Source: Nocardiopsis sp. JB363
Lineage (GTDB): Bacteria; Actinomycetota; Actinomycetes; Streptosporangiales; Streptosporangiaceae
Length of the DNA: 64,000 bases
Direction of reading: 5' to 3'
Assembly: GCF_900143625.1 (NCBI RefSeq)
Contig: NZ_FRFF01000198.1
Span: 37,828-101,827, forward strand
Position 1 is the first letter of the stretch. The number at the start of each line of letters is the position of its first letter. The notes beneath the pieces are model-generated. The model ran no database searches. It was not told where the DNA came from and saw only the letters and a list, made by a program, of their open reading frames with translations. Shown one piece after another: positions 33,763 through 43,830 of this stretch. The position numbers and the translations under genes were made by a program.

Positions 33763-36102
33763 TTGGTGACATGGTTGGGGACCGACGCTCACGGGTTGGG
33801 GCACCCGCCGGACCTGCGGCTGATCGCTCCGGCGTTGGCGTCATGGGCCGCCGCACTGGTGGCCTTGGCCGTCCCTCCGTGGGCGGCGTGGGCGCTGGCG
33901 GGCGCGATGGTCCTCGTGGCGGCGGTGGCGTTCCTGTGGGAGCGACCGTCCGCGCTGCTCGGGGAGGCTCCGATCACCGCGGTGGCGGCGACCCTGGTGT
34001 GCGCGGCGACGGTCGCCGCGGTGGCCGGACTCCACGTGCATCGAACGGTGTCGAGCGCGGCGGTGGCCGCCGGCGACCGGGGCGGGGAGGTGGAGTTCGC
34101 CGCCGTGGTGACGGTCGATCCGCGATCCCGGGCGGGCATGCCACGACCGGGACGGGCGGAGTGGGTGGTGCCGGCCCGCACCGTGTGGGTCCGTGTGGAC
34201 GGCGAGGTCCGCGCCTCGCGGGCGTCGGTGGTGGTGTTGGCCTCCGGCGCGGACTGGTCGGGGCTCCTGCCGGGTCAGGAGTTCACCGCTCGGGGGGTGT
34301 TCCTGACCGCCGAGGACGAACCGTTGACGGCGGCTTTGGTGCCGGTGCGGGGCCCTCCGGAGGAGATCGCCGAGCCCGGGCGGCTCCAGGCCTTCGCCGG
34401 TGGGGTCCGCGGCGACCTGCGGGAGGCCGCGTCCTCACTCCCCCAACCCGAACGCGGGCTGCTACCGGCGTTGATCGTCGGCGACACCTCCGAACTGAGG
34501 GAGGAGACCGCGGAGGATTTCCGCGCCACCGGGATGACGCACCTGTTGACCGTCAGCGGGGCCAACCTGGCGGTCCTGACCGGGTTCGTGTTGGCGGTGG
34601 CTCGGTGGGCCCGGGCGCCGACGTGGTGTTCGGTTCTGGGCGGGGCGGTGATGATCTGGCTGTTCGTGCTGGTGTGTCGACCGGAGCCGAGCGTGGTGCG
34701 GGCCGCGTTCATGGGTTCGTTGGGGTTGTTGGCGTTGGCCACGGGCCGGGCGCACGCCGGTTTGGGCGCGTTGGGCGTGACCGTGGTGGGCGTGCTGTTC
34801 GTGGCTCCGGGGCTGGCTACCTCCTTCGGGTTCGCGTTGTCGGCGCTGGCCACGGCCGGAATCCTGCTCCTGGTGCCGGGGTGGGCGCACGCCTGGTCGG
34901 CCCGGATGCCCCTTCCCGTGGCGGAGGCCCTGGCGGTGGCGGTGGCCGCGCACGTCGCGGTGGCCCCGGTTCTGGTGCTGCTGTCCGGGGAGGTGTCGTG
35001 GGTGGCGGTGCCGGCCAACGTGTTGGCCGCTCCGGTGGTGGCGGTGGTGACCGTGGCGGGGTCGGCGTTGACCGCGCTGGCGTCGGTCTGGTCGGGCGCC
35101 GCGGCGGTCCTGGTGCACCTGCCGGGGCTCGGGGTGTCCTGGCTCGCCGTGGTGGCGCGGGCGGGGGCTCGGGTGCCGTACGGGGCGCTGCCATGGCGCT
35201 CCGACGTGGCCGGCGCTTTGGTGCTGGCCACCTTGGTGGCGGTGTTCCTGCTGACCCGTGGACGGCTGCGTCGGGTGTTGGCCGCCGTGACCGTCGCGGT
35301 GTTGGTGGCGGGTCTGGCGGTCCGGTGCGTCCCGGGCGGTTGGCCACCGACGGGGTGGGTGTTGGTCTCCTGCGACGTGGGACAGGGCGACGCGTTGGTG
35401 CTGTCCGCCGGCGGAGGGGCGGCGGTGGTCTTCGACGCCGGGGACGATCCGGAACGGGTGGACGGGTGCCTGGAACGGCTGGGGGTGCGGGAGGTCCCGT
35501 TGTTGGTGCTCAGCCACGACCACTCCGACCACGTGGACGGCGCCTCGGGTGTGCTGCGGCACCGACGGGTTCCGGTGGCGCTGGCCCCGGCGGGTTTCGA
35601 GGGCACCGCGGTGGGGCGCCTGTTGGCGGAGGAGGGTGTGGAGGTCCTGACCGCCGAGCGGGGGCAGACCTTCGAGGTGGACACGTGGACGCTGCGGGTG
35701 CTGTGGCCGCGGCCGGGCTACGTGGGGACGGTCAACGACACCTCGGTGGTGATCCGGGCGGATGGCACGCACCTGTCGGCGCTGCTCACCGGGGACATCG
35801 AGGTACCGGCCCAGGGTGAGCTGGTGCGCGGTCCGGACGCCGCGTTGTTGGCGGTCACCGTCCTGAACACCCCGCACCACGGTTCGGGCACCCAGGACCC
35901 GGCCTTCCTCGCCGCGACGCGGGCGCGTGTGTCGGTGACCTCGGTGGGAGCGGACAACCCCTACGGCCACCCGGCGCCGTTCACCCAGAACATCCTGGAA
36001 CGGGTGGCCCTGGTGAACGCGCGCACCGACCGGGACGGGGACGTGGCGGTGCTGGACGACCCGGTGCGCGTGGTCTCCCGCGGCCCCGCCCCGGATCGAT
36101 GA
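33763..36102 (+). CDS. comEC: ComEC/Rec2-family DNA uptake channel with metallo-beta-lactamase-like domain
   Basis: The 779-residue membrane protein has a Competence domain (MTHLLTVSGANLAVLTGFVL, about residue 258 onward) with about ten helices. The C-terminal metallo-beta-lactamase-like domain (about 528-770) contains DVGQGDALVL and LSHDHSDHVDG. The family transports one DNA strand inward. Codon use is very GTG/GTT-rich with long hydrophobic runs. GTG 33763 is the likely start. Competence is not documented in most actinomycetes that carry this gene, so its role is uncertain. Confidence 0.92.
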   Translation: MVTWLGTDAHGLGHPPDLRLIAPALASWAAALVALAVPPWAAWALAGAMVLVAAVAFLWERPSALLGEAPITAVAATLVCAATVAAVAGLHVHRTVSSAAVAAGDRGGEVEFAAVVTVDPRSRAGMPRPGRAEWVVPARTVWVRVDGEVRASRASVVVLASGADWSGLLPGQEFTARGVFLTAEDEPLTAALVPVRGPPEEIAEPGRLQAFAGGVRGDLREAASSLPQPERGLLPALIVGDTSELREETAEDFRATGMTHLLTVSGANLAVLTGFVLAVARWARAPTWCSVLGGAVMIWLFVLVCRPEPSVVRAAFMGSLGLLALATGRAHAGLGALGVTVVGVLFVAPGLATSFGFALSALATAGILLLVPGWAHAWSARMPLPVAEALAVAVAAHVAVAPVLVLLSGEVSWVAVPANVLAAPVVAVVTVAGSALTALASVWSGAAAVLVHLPGLGVSWLAVVARAGARVPYGALPWRSDVAGALVLATLVAVFLLTRGRLRRVLAAVTVAVLVAGLAVRCVPGGWPPTGWVLVSCDVGQGDALVLSAGGGAAVVFDAGDDPERVDGCLERLGVREVPLLVLSHDHSDHVDGASGVLRHRRVPVALAPAGFEGTAVGRLLAEEGVEVLTAERGQTFEVDTWTLRVLWPRPGYVGTVNDTSVVIRADGTHLSALLTGDIEVPAQGELVRGPDAALLAVTVLNTPHHGSGTQDPAFLAATRARVSVTSVGADNPYGHPAPFTQNILERVALVNARTDRDGDVAVLDDPVRVVSRGPAPDR

Positions 36103-36150
36103 GCCACCGAACGGCACCGGCGGGTCGGTGGGTCGTGGCATGCTCGTTGT

Positions 36151-37113
36151 ATGCCTGCACCCGCCCTCATCACACTCATCGTCGGCGACGAGGAACTGCT
36201 CGTCGACCGGGCCGTGGCCGCGGTGGTCGCCGCGGTCCGAGAGTCCGATCCGGACGTGGACGTCCACGACCTCGTGCCCGCCCAGGTGGGCCCGTCCACC
36301 CTGGTGGAGGTCACCTCACCGTCCCTTTTCGGCGACCGCCGGGTGGTGGTGCTCCGTTCCTCCCAGGACCTGACCAAGGACCTGGCGGCGACCGTCCTCG
36401 ACTATCTCCAGAACCCCGCCGACGACGTGAACATGGTGCTCACCCACGCCGGCGGCGCCAAGGGCAAGGCGCTGTTGGAGGCCGCCACGAAGGCCAAGGC
36501 GGAGCGGGTGGACTGCAAGGGCCCCAAGAAGGGTCCGGAACGGGTGGCGTTCGTCAAGGGGGAGTTCGCCGCGGCCAAGCGGCAGATCACCCCCGACGCC
36601 GCCGAGGCGCTGGTCGACGCGGTCGGATCCGATCTGCGTGAGATCGCCGCGGCCTGCACCCAGCTGATCGCCGACACCGAGGGACGTGTGGACGCCTCCG
36701 CGGTGGCCCGCTACCACTCGGGCAAGGCCGAGGCCTCCGGGTTCACGGTGGCGGACCGGGCCGTGGAGGGGCGCCTGCCCGAGGCCTTGGAGCAGCTGCG
36801 CTGGTCGCTCGCGGTGGGCACCGCCCCGGTGCTGATCAACAGCGCCCTGGCCGGGGCGATACGCGGGATCGCGGTGGCGGCCCAGCCTCCGCGCGGGATG
36901 AGCGAAGCGGATCTGGCCAAGCGGGCGAAGGTACCGCCGTGGAAGATGCGGACGCTGCGTCAGCAGGCCCGGGGGTGGAGCCCCGGTGGGGTCACCCGTG
37001 CCATGGCGGTGATCGCGGAGACGGACGCGCTGATCAAGGGCGCCGGACGCGATCCCGAGTACGCCTTGGAGCGTGCGGTGATCGAGATCGCCCGCGCCCG
37101 CGGCAACCGCTGA
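36151..37113 (+). CDS. holA: DNA polymerase III subunit delta (clamp loader)
   Basis: The 320-residue protein fits HolA: N-terminal ALITLIVGDEELLVDRAVAA, AAA-like lid with LSQQLI-type positions, C-terminal collar ..YALERAVIEIARARGNR. It opens the beta clamp for loading. The order comEA-comEC-holA, with rpsT and lepA nearby, is standard. ATG 36151 lacks a clear ribosome site. Confidence 0.94.
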   Translation: MPAPALITLIVGDEELLVDRAVAAVVAAVRESDPDVDVHDLVPAQVGPSTLVEVTSPSLFGDRRVVVLRSSQDLTKDLAATVLDYLQNPADDVNMVLTHAGGAKGKALLEAATKAKAERVDCKGPKKGPERVAFVKGEFAAAKRQITPDAAEALVDAVGSDLREIAAACTQLIADTEGRVDASAVARYHSGKAEASGFTVADRAVEGRLPEALEQLRWSLAVGTAPVLINSALAGAIRGIAVAAQPPRGMSEADLAKRAKVPPWKMRTLRQQARGWSPGGVTRAMAVIAETDALIKGAGRDPEYALERAVIEIARARGNR

Positions 37114-37119
37114 CGGACT

Positions 37120-38328
37120 TCAGCGGATGGTCTGACCGCCCTGCCACACGCGCAGGGTGTTCAGCCCCATGGACCAGGCGAAGGCGCCCTCGTGGTCGGC
37201 GTCCCACTGCACCAGGTCGGCGAGGCTGCCGGGGGCGAGCAGTCCCCGGTCATTGAGTCCGAGGGCGCGGGCGCCACCGACGGTGGCGGCGTTGAGCGCC
37301 TCCTGCACGGTCATCTCGAACATGGAGATGGCCAGGGAGATGACCAGCGGCATGGACGTCGTGCCGGACTGGGCGGGGTTGTGGTCGGTGCCCAGCCCCA
37401 CGGGGACACCGTGGTCGAGCAGGGCGCGCACCGGAGGGGTGCGACGTTCGTGCAGGGCCGTGGTGGGGCAGGCGACCACCGGTGTGCGGGTGGCGGCCAG
37501 GGCGAGCATGTCCTCGTCGTCGGCCTCGTGCATCAGGTCCACGGAGGTGCAGCCGAGTTCGGCGGCCATACGCACGGCGCCGTGTCGGGGCCGTGAACAG
37601 GCGTGCATGGTGGTGCGCAGCCCCACGGACTGCCCCACGCCGAGCAGCATGTGGGCGTCCTCGGTGGTGAACTGCTGGTTGTCGCAGTAGACGTCGACCC
37701 CGTCGGCGCCCGCCATGGCCGCGTCGCCGAGCCAGGACGCGGCGGTGGTCACGTACTCCTTGGGGCGGCCGAAGAACTCGGGGGGCACCCCGTGGGCGGG
37801 GAAGAACGTGACGTGCAGGCGCGGCATGCCCGGTTCCTCCTCCAGGGAGCGCAGCAGGCGCACGTCGGCGAGTTCGCCGTCCCGGGTGAGGTGGTAGCCG
37901 GTCTTGGCCTCCACGGTGGTACAGCCGGAGAGCACCCAGTGCCGGAGCCGTTCGCGAACGGCGTTGCACAGGGTCCAGGGATCGGTTCCACGGGTGATGG
38001 TGACCGTGGTGGACACTCCCCCGCCGGCGGCGAAGATGTCGGCGTGGCTGGCGCCCTTGGCCCACATGTTGACCTCGGCGTAGCGGTCACCGGCGTACAC
38101 GGGGTGGCAGTGGGCGTCGACGAGCCCCGGGGTGACGAGCCCTCCACCGATGTTGACGATCTCGTCGACGTCGGTGAGGTCCTCCATCACTCCGGGAATG
38201 TGCTGCGGCAGATCGGCGGCGGGTCCGACCCAGGCCACGCGGTCGTTGTCGATGAGGACCGCGGCTTTGGTCAGCAGCTCGTTACCGGTCCACAGGCGGC
38301 CGATGTTGGTGAGGAGTACTACCGGCAT
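37120..38328 (-). CDS. Imidazolonepropionase-like amidohydrolase
   Basis: The 402-residue protein aligns with HutI over its length: VDAHCHPVYAGDR (HxH metal pair and substrate Arg), GGVSTTVTITR, TVEAKTGYHL, FFPAHGVPPEFFG, LGTDHNPA (metal Asp). However, HutI's HADE motif reads HACS and its ADHL motif reads VDLM, so two residues linked to water activation appear changed. No other hut genes are nearby. It may act on a different cyclic amide or imidazolone. The start ATG 38328 has a weak ribosome site. Confidence 0.8.
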   Translation of the reverse strand: MPVVLLTNIGRLWTGNELLTKAAVLIDNDRVAWVGPAADLPQHIPGVMEDLTDVDEIVNIGGGLVTPGLVDAHCHPVYAGDRYAEVNMWAKGASHADIFAAGGGVSTTVTITRGTDPWTLCNAVRERLRHWVLSGCTTVEAKTGYHLTRDGELADVRLLRSLEEEPGMPRLHVTFFPAHGVPPEFFGRPKEYVTTAASWLGDAAMAGADGVDVYCDNQQFTTEDAHMLLGVGQSVGLRTTMHACSRPRHGAVRMAAELGCTSVDLMHEADDEDMLALAATRTPVVACPTTALHERRTPPVRALLDHGVPVGLGTDHNPAQSGTTSMPLVISLAISMFEMTVQEALNAATVGGARALGLNDRGLLAPGSLADLVQWDADHEGAFAWSMGLNTLRVWQGGQTIR

Positions 38329-38763
38329 CAGATGGTCCGCCTCCGCCGGTCAGGTCCGTCGAGCGCCACGCGGACGGGGGGCGCGAAGAGCACGGGCGGA
38401 CATGGCGACCTCGTATCTGGGTGTGATTCCGACAGGGCCGTGGGCGACCTGGGGCCATCACGCGGTGCCGGATCAGTGGGGGTGCGCCGTCGGGGGCAGC
38501 GGCCACTGCCGGCCGGTGCTCCGAAACCGTAGTCCATTCGCCGACACCGTGTACACCTCTCCCTGTGGACGAATGCGAACGTTCCGGGGCGAAGTTCGCA
38601 GATTGATGGCGTGATGAAGACCACTCGAACCACGTTTGATCTGCGACGACCCGCGTCACGGGTGGAATTCGGCCGGTGTCGCGGAACATGAGAGACCTGC
38701 GGGGGCCTCGGACACGCGCGGGGGCCGGGAAGTCCGTGCGGACTTCCCGGCCCCCGGGGCCTG
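38329..38763 (-). other. Gene-free gap upstream of the amidohydrolase
   Basis: These 435 bases hold no gene I can support. TGCGAAC (38574-38580) and GTTCGCA (38594-38600) form a 7-bp inverted repeat with a 13-base spacer and could be an operator for the amidohydrolase. The hflX terminator occupies the right end. Confidence 0.5.
38720..38755 (-). terminator. Terminator of hflX
   Basis: A 17-bp perfect inverted repeat (38720-38736 with 38739-38755) with a 2-base centre lies 8 bases beyond the hflX stop. Confidence 0.85.
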
Positions 38764-40212
38764 TCAGACCATGCTCAGCGTGTTCTCCTCGAACTTGGCG
38801 GCCAGCGGAGCGGGCACGAACGCGTGCAGCTCGGTGCCGTCCGCGGTGTGCTCCTCACTGACCACGCGGCCCTCGTCGTGGGCCCGGGCGATGAGGTCGC
38901 CCCGCGAGTACGGGACGAGTGCGCGCACCTCTTGGGCGATCTCGGGCAGCGCGTCGGCCAGGGCCCTCACCAGGCCCGGAACGCCCTCGCCGGTGCGCGC
39001 GGAGACCTCGACCATGTCGGGGTAACGCGTGCGCAGGGTCTTGACCATGTCGGGGTCGGCGGCGTCGACCTTGTTGAGCACGATGAGCTCGCGGACGTCA
39101 CCGGCCTCGATCTCGGCGAGGACCTCGCGCACGGCGCCGATCTGTGCCTCGGGGTCGGGGTGTGAACCGTCGACCACGTGCAGGATCAGGTCGGAGTCGG
39201 CGACCTCCTCCAGGGTGGAGCGGAAGGCCTCCACCAACTGGTGCGGCAGGTGGCGGACGAAACCGACCGTGTCGCTGAGCGTGAAGCCGCGGCCGTCGGG
39301 CGTGCGAGCCTGACGGACCGTCGGATCCAGGGTGGCGAACAGCGCGTTCTCCACCAGCACCCCGGCTCCGGTCAGCCGGTTGAGCAGGCTGGACTTGCCC
39401 GCGTTGGTGTACCCGGCCAAGGCGACCGAGGGCACCTGTCGGGTACGCCGGACGTCGCGCTTGACGTCGCGCGCGGTGCGCATGTGGACCAACTGTCGGC
39501 GCAGCTTGGCGACCCTGTCGTGGATCCGACGACGGTCGGTCTCGATCTTGGTCTCACCGGGACCGCGCAGACCCACGCCGCCGTTGCCGCCACCACCGGC
39601 GCCACCGGCCTGACGGGACAGGGAGTGACCCCATCCGCGCAGTCGCGGCAGCAGGTAGTTGAGCTGGGCGAGTTCGACCTGGGCCTTGCCCTCGCTGCTG
39701 CTCGCGTGCTGGGCGAAGATGTCCAGGATCAGTGCGGTGCGGTCGATCACCTTGACCTTGACGACGTCTTCCAGCTGGATCAGCTGACCGGGGGTGAGCT
39801 CACCGTCGGTGATGACGGTGTCTGCGCCGGTGGCCTCGACGATGTCGCGGAGCTCGGCGGCCTTGCCCTTGCCGATGTAGGTGGCCGGGTCCGGCTTGGA
39901 TCGGCGCTGGGTGATGCCTTCCAGGACCAGGGCGCCCGCGGTCTCGGAGAGAGCGGCGAGTTCGGCGAGCGAGTTGTCGGCGTCGGCCTGGGTCCCGCGG
40001 GTCCACACGCCGATCAGGACCACGCGCTCCAGGCGCAGGGCCCGGTTCTCGACCTCGGTGACGTCGGTGAGTTCTGTGGACAGCCCCTGGACGCGACGCA
40101 ATGCGTGGCGCGCGGCCAGTTCCATCTCGCCCTGATCGGGCGAGACCTCACGGAACGCGTCCTCGGCATCGGGGCCGATCCGGTCGTTTCCGTGGAAGTC
40201 AGCAGTATTCAT
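38764..40212 (-). CDS. hflX: Ribosome-associated GTPase HflX
   Basis: The 482-residue protein has the HflX N-terminal domain (LAALSETAGALVLEGITQRR). A Gly-rich linker (GGAGGGGNGGVGLRGPGETK) precedes the GTPase core: G1 GYTNAGKSS, G3 DTVGF, G4 NKVD. HflX splits stalled or hibernating ribosomes. ATG 40212 has GGAGGG upstream. In related genomes hflX adjoins dapF and miaA; here 10 kb separates them. Confidence 0.96.
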   Translation of the reverse strand: MNTADFHGNDRIGPDAEDAFREVSPDQGEMELAARHALRRVQGLSTELTDVTEVENRALRLERVVLIGVWTRGTQADADNSLAELAALSETAGALVLEGITQRRSKPDPATYIGKGKAAELRDIVEATGADTVITDGELTPGQLIQLEDVVKVKVIDRTALILDIFAQHASSSEGKAQVELAQLNYLLPRLRGWGHSLSRQAGGAGGGGNGGVGLRGPGETKIETDRRRIHDRVAKLRRQLVHMRTARDVKRDVRRTRQVPSVALAGYTNAGKSSLLNRLTGAGVLVENALFATLDPTVRQARTPDGRGFTLSDTVGFVRHLPHQLVEAFRSTLEEVADSDLILHVVDGSHPDPEAQIGAVREVLAEIEAGDVRELIVLNKVDAADPDMVKTLRTRYPDMVEVSARTGEGVPGLVRALADALPEIAQEVRALVPYSRGDLIARAHDEGRVVSEEHTADGTELHAFVPAPLAAKFEENTLSMV

Positions 40213-40571
40213 ATCCCTCCAGCAGGATCAACGCGGACACCGCCGGGATTCTTCCCGTTTCGCCCTGGGGGCGGGGCGTGTGTCCGCGGATCGCGCCCTT
40301 GGATCGATGGTGGCATCTCGGGTCGAGTGAAGGCACGTGAATTATCGCAGGAGGTGTGACACAAGCCACCAGGACACGGCCGCCGTGTAGCCTTCGAAAG
40401 CGCGGACGATGCCGAAGAAACGGCATATTTGCCGAAGAAGTTTCGCGAAGCTTCTCCAGGCGGAAACTTCACCCGCCATCGATGTCGCGAGTGACGTTGA
40501 CCGCTTGACATCGAGATAGTAGTTTCACTTCCACATACCAGAAGCTTATTTCGTATTGCGGAAGGTTTTCC
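40213..40571 (+). promoter_or_regulatory. Malate synthase control region
   Basis: This 359-base gap contains CGGCA-TATT-TGCCG (40421-40434), GAAGTTTC-N18-GAAACTTC (40437-40470) and a fair sigma-70-type promoter TTGACC-N17-TAGTTT (40497-40502, 40520-40525). The 15-base motif at 40549-40563 follows. Such density suggests repression or activation by more than one site. The left part also contains the hflX promoter. Confidence 0.6.
40549..40563. promoter_or_regulatory. Candidate AllR/IclR operator at the aceB ribosome site
   Basis: TTTCGTATTGCGGAA differs by one base from the site before allR (5625-5639). It ends in the ribosome binding site GGAAGG of malate synthase, so a bound repressor would cover the start region. 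Confidence 0.6.
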
Positions 40572-42176
<1,605 letters not shown>

Positions 42177-42196
42177 GACCCCGCCGGGTCGAGCGA

Positions 42197-42211
42197 TTTC
42201 ATAAAACGGAA
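42197..42211. promoter_or_regulatory. Candidate AllR/IclR operator between aceB and glcD
   Basis: TTTCATAAAACGGAA matches 11 of 15 positions of the aceB site. It overlaps a second inverted repeat GGAAGATTGTTTCC (42208-42221). Both lie in a short AT-richer spot. Confidence 0.45.
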
Positions 42212-42221
42212 GATTGTTTCC

Positions 42222-42253
42222 ACCGCACCCCTTGTCTCGGCAAGGGGTGCGGT
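42222..42253 (+). terminator. Terminator/attenuator between aceB and glcDEF
   Basis: A perfect 13-bp stem (42222-42234? through 42241-42253) with a 6-base loop follows aceB. The only AT-rich promoter-like spot is upstream of it, so it might also act as an attenuator in a glcD leader. Confidence 0.75.
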
Positions 42254-42308
42254 CGTACGGTCCCTCTGCGAGGTCGCAGTCCTTCCGACCGCACCAGGGG
42301 AGACGCCC

Positions 42309-43799
42309 ATGGCCACGTCCGCACACCAGACGAACATCCCGGCGGCGCTGACCGCCCTGGTCCCCCGACTGCGCGAGATCTGCGGTGAGGACGGCGTCCT
42401 CACCGACCTCTCCCGACGCCGCGTCTACGAGAGCGACGGCCTCACCTACCACCGCGCCACCCCGGGCGTGGTCGCCCTGCCCACCACCACCGCGCAGGTC
42501 GCCGCCGTGCTCTCCCTGTGCGCCGAACACGGTGTCCCCTACGTGCCCCGCGGCGCCGGCACCGGTCTGTCGGCGGGAGCGCTCCCCCACGCGGAGGGGG
42601 TCCTCCTCGTCACCTCGCGCATGCGTCGCGTCGTCGAGATCGACCTGGAGAACGAGTGCGCCGTGGTCGAGCCCGGCGTGGCCAACCTCGACATCACCCG
42701 CGCCGCCGCGCCCCACGGCTACTACTACGCGCCCGACCCCTCCAGCCAGCAGGTCTGTTCGGTCGGCGGCAACGTCGCGGAGAACTCCGGCGGGGCGCAC
42801 TGCCTCAAGTACGGGTTCACCTCCGGGCACGTGCGCGGCCTGGAGATCGTCACCCCGTCCGGCGAGGTCGTGGAACTGGGCGGTAAGGCGACCGGCGCCC
42901 ACGGCTACGACCTCATCGGCGCGTTCATCGGCTCCGAGGGCACCCTGGGCGTGGCCACCCGCGTCACCGTCTCCCTGACCCGCTCGCCGCAGAAGACCGT
43001 CACCCTGCTGTCCGCGTTCACGTCCATGGACGCCGGCGGCGAGGCCGTGGGCGCGATCATCGCCGCCGGGGTGCTTCCGTCGGCGATCGAGATGATGGAC
43101 GCGCTGGCCATCGAGGCCGCGGAGGCGGCGGTGGCCTGCGACTACCCGGCGGGTGCGGCCGCGGTGCTGGTGGTGGAGCTGGACGGGCCGACCTCGGAGG
43201 TCGACGCCCAAGTGGAGCGGGTCACCGAACTGTGCGCCGCCAGCGGTTCCTTCGAGACCCGTACCGCCAGCGGCGCGGAGGAGCGGGCACTGATCTGGAA
43301 GGGCCGCAAGTCCGCCTTCGCGGCGGTGGGCCGGATCAGCCCGGCCTACATCGTGCAGGACGGGGTGGTGCCGCGCACGGCGCTGGGCGAGGTGTTGGGC
43401 CGCATCGCCGCGTTGTCCGCCGAGAGCGGCATCCGGGTGGCCAACGTCTTCCACGCCGGTGACGGCAACCTGCACCCGCTGGTGCTGTTCGACGACGCCG
43501 AACCCGGCGCGGGAGAGCGCGCCGAGGAGGTGTCGGGGGCCATCCTCGACCTGTGCGTGGAACACGGGGGTTCCATCACCGGCGAACACGGGGTGGGTGT
43601 GGACAAGGCGTGCAAGATGCCGCGCATGTACTCCGACGACGACCTGGCCACCTTCGACCTGTTCCGGCGGGCGTTCGACCCCGCCGGGATCGCCAACCCG
43701 GACAAGCTGTTGCCCACCCCACGTCTGTGCGGTGAGCGGCCCGGGGTGCGCACCGGGGTACACCCCTTGGTGGAGTCCGGTCAGGCCGAGCAGTTCTGA
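42309..43799 (+). CDS. glcD: Glycolate oxidase subunit GlcD (FAD-linked)
   Basis: The 496-residue flavoprotein has the FAD-binding PCMH fold (PRGAGTGLSAGALPHAEGV about residue 80; NVAENSGGAHCLKYG) and the FAD-oxidase C-terminal domain (VFHAGDGNLHPLVLFD; TGEHGVGVDKACKMP). It oxidises glycolate (or a related 2-hydroxy acid) to glyoxylate with GlcE and GlcF. GGGGAG precedes ATG 42309. The following glcE and glcF are close (31 and 30 bases), giving one operon beside malate synthase. Confidence 0.95.
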   Translation: MATSAHQTNIPAALTALVPRLREICGEDGVLTDLSRRRVYESDGLTYHRATPGVVALPTTTAQVAAVLSLCAEHGVPYVPRGAGTGLSAGALPHAEGVLLVTSRMRRVVEIDLENECAVVEPGVANLDITRAAAPHGYYYAPDPSSQQVCSVGGNVAENSGGAHCLKYGFTSGHVRGLEIVTPSGEVVELGGKATGAHGYDLIGAFIGSEGTLGVATRVTVSLTRSPQKTVTLLSAFTSMDAGGEAVGAIIAAGVLPSAIEMMDALAIEAAEAAVACDYPAGAAAVLVVELDGPTSEVDAQVERVTELCAASGSFETRTASGAEERALIWKGRKSAFAAVGRISPAYIVQDGVVPRTALGEVLGRIAALSAESGIRVANVFHAGDGNLHPLVLFDDAEPGAGERAEEVSGAILDLCVEHGGSITGEHGVGVDKACKMPRMYSDDDLATFDLFRRAFDPAGIANPDKLLPTPRLCGERPGVRTGVHPLVESGQAEQF

Positions 43800-43830
43800 C
43801 CCCGAACGGCGAGAGGCGGGAAGACCCAGC

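Noticed and set aside
38574..38600. A possible SOS (LexA) box at GCGAACGTTCC
   Set aside because: Actinobacterial SOS boxes read CGAAC-N4-GTTCG; here CGAAC and GTTC adjoin directly, and the true inverted repeat has a 13-base spacer.
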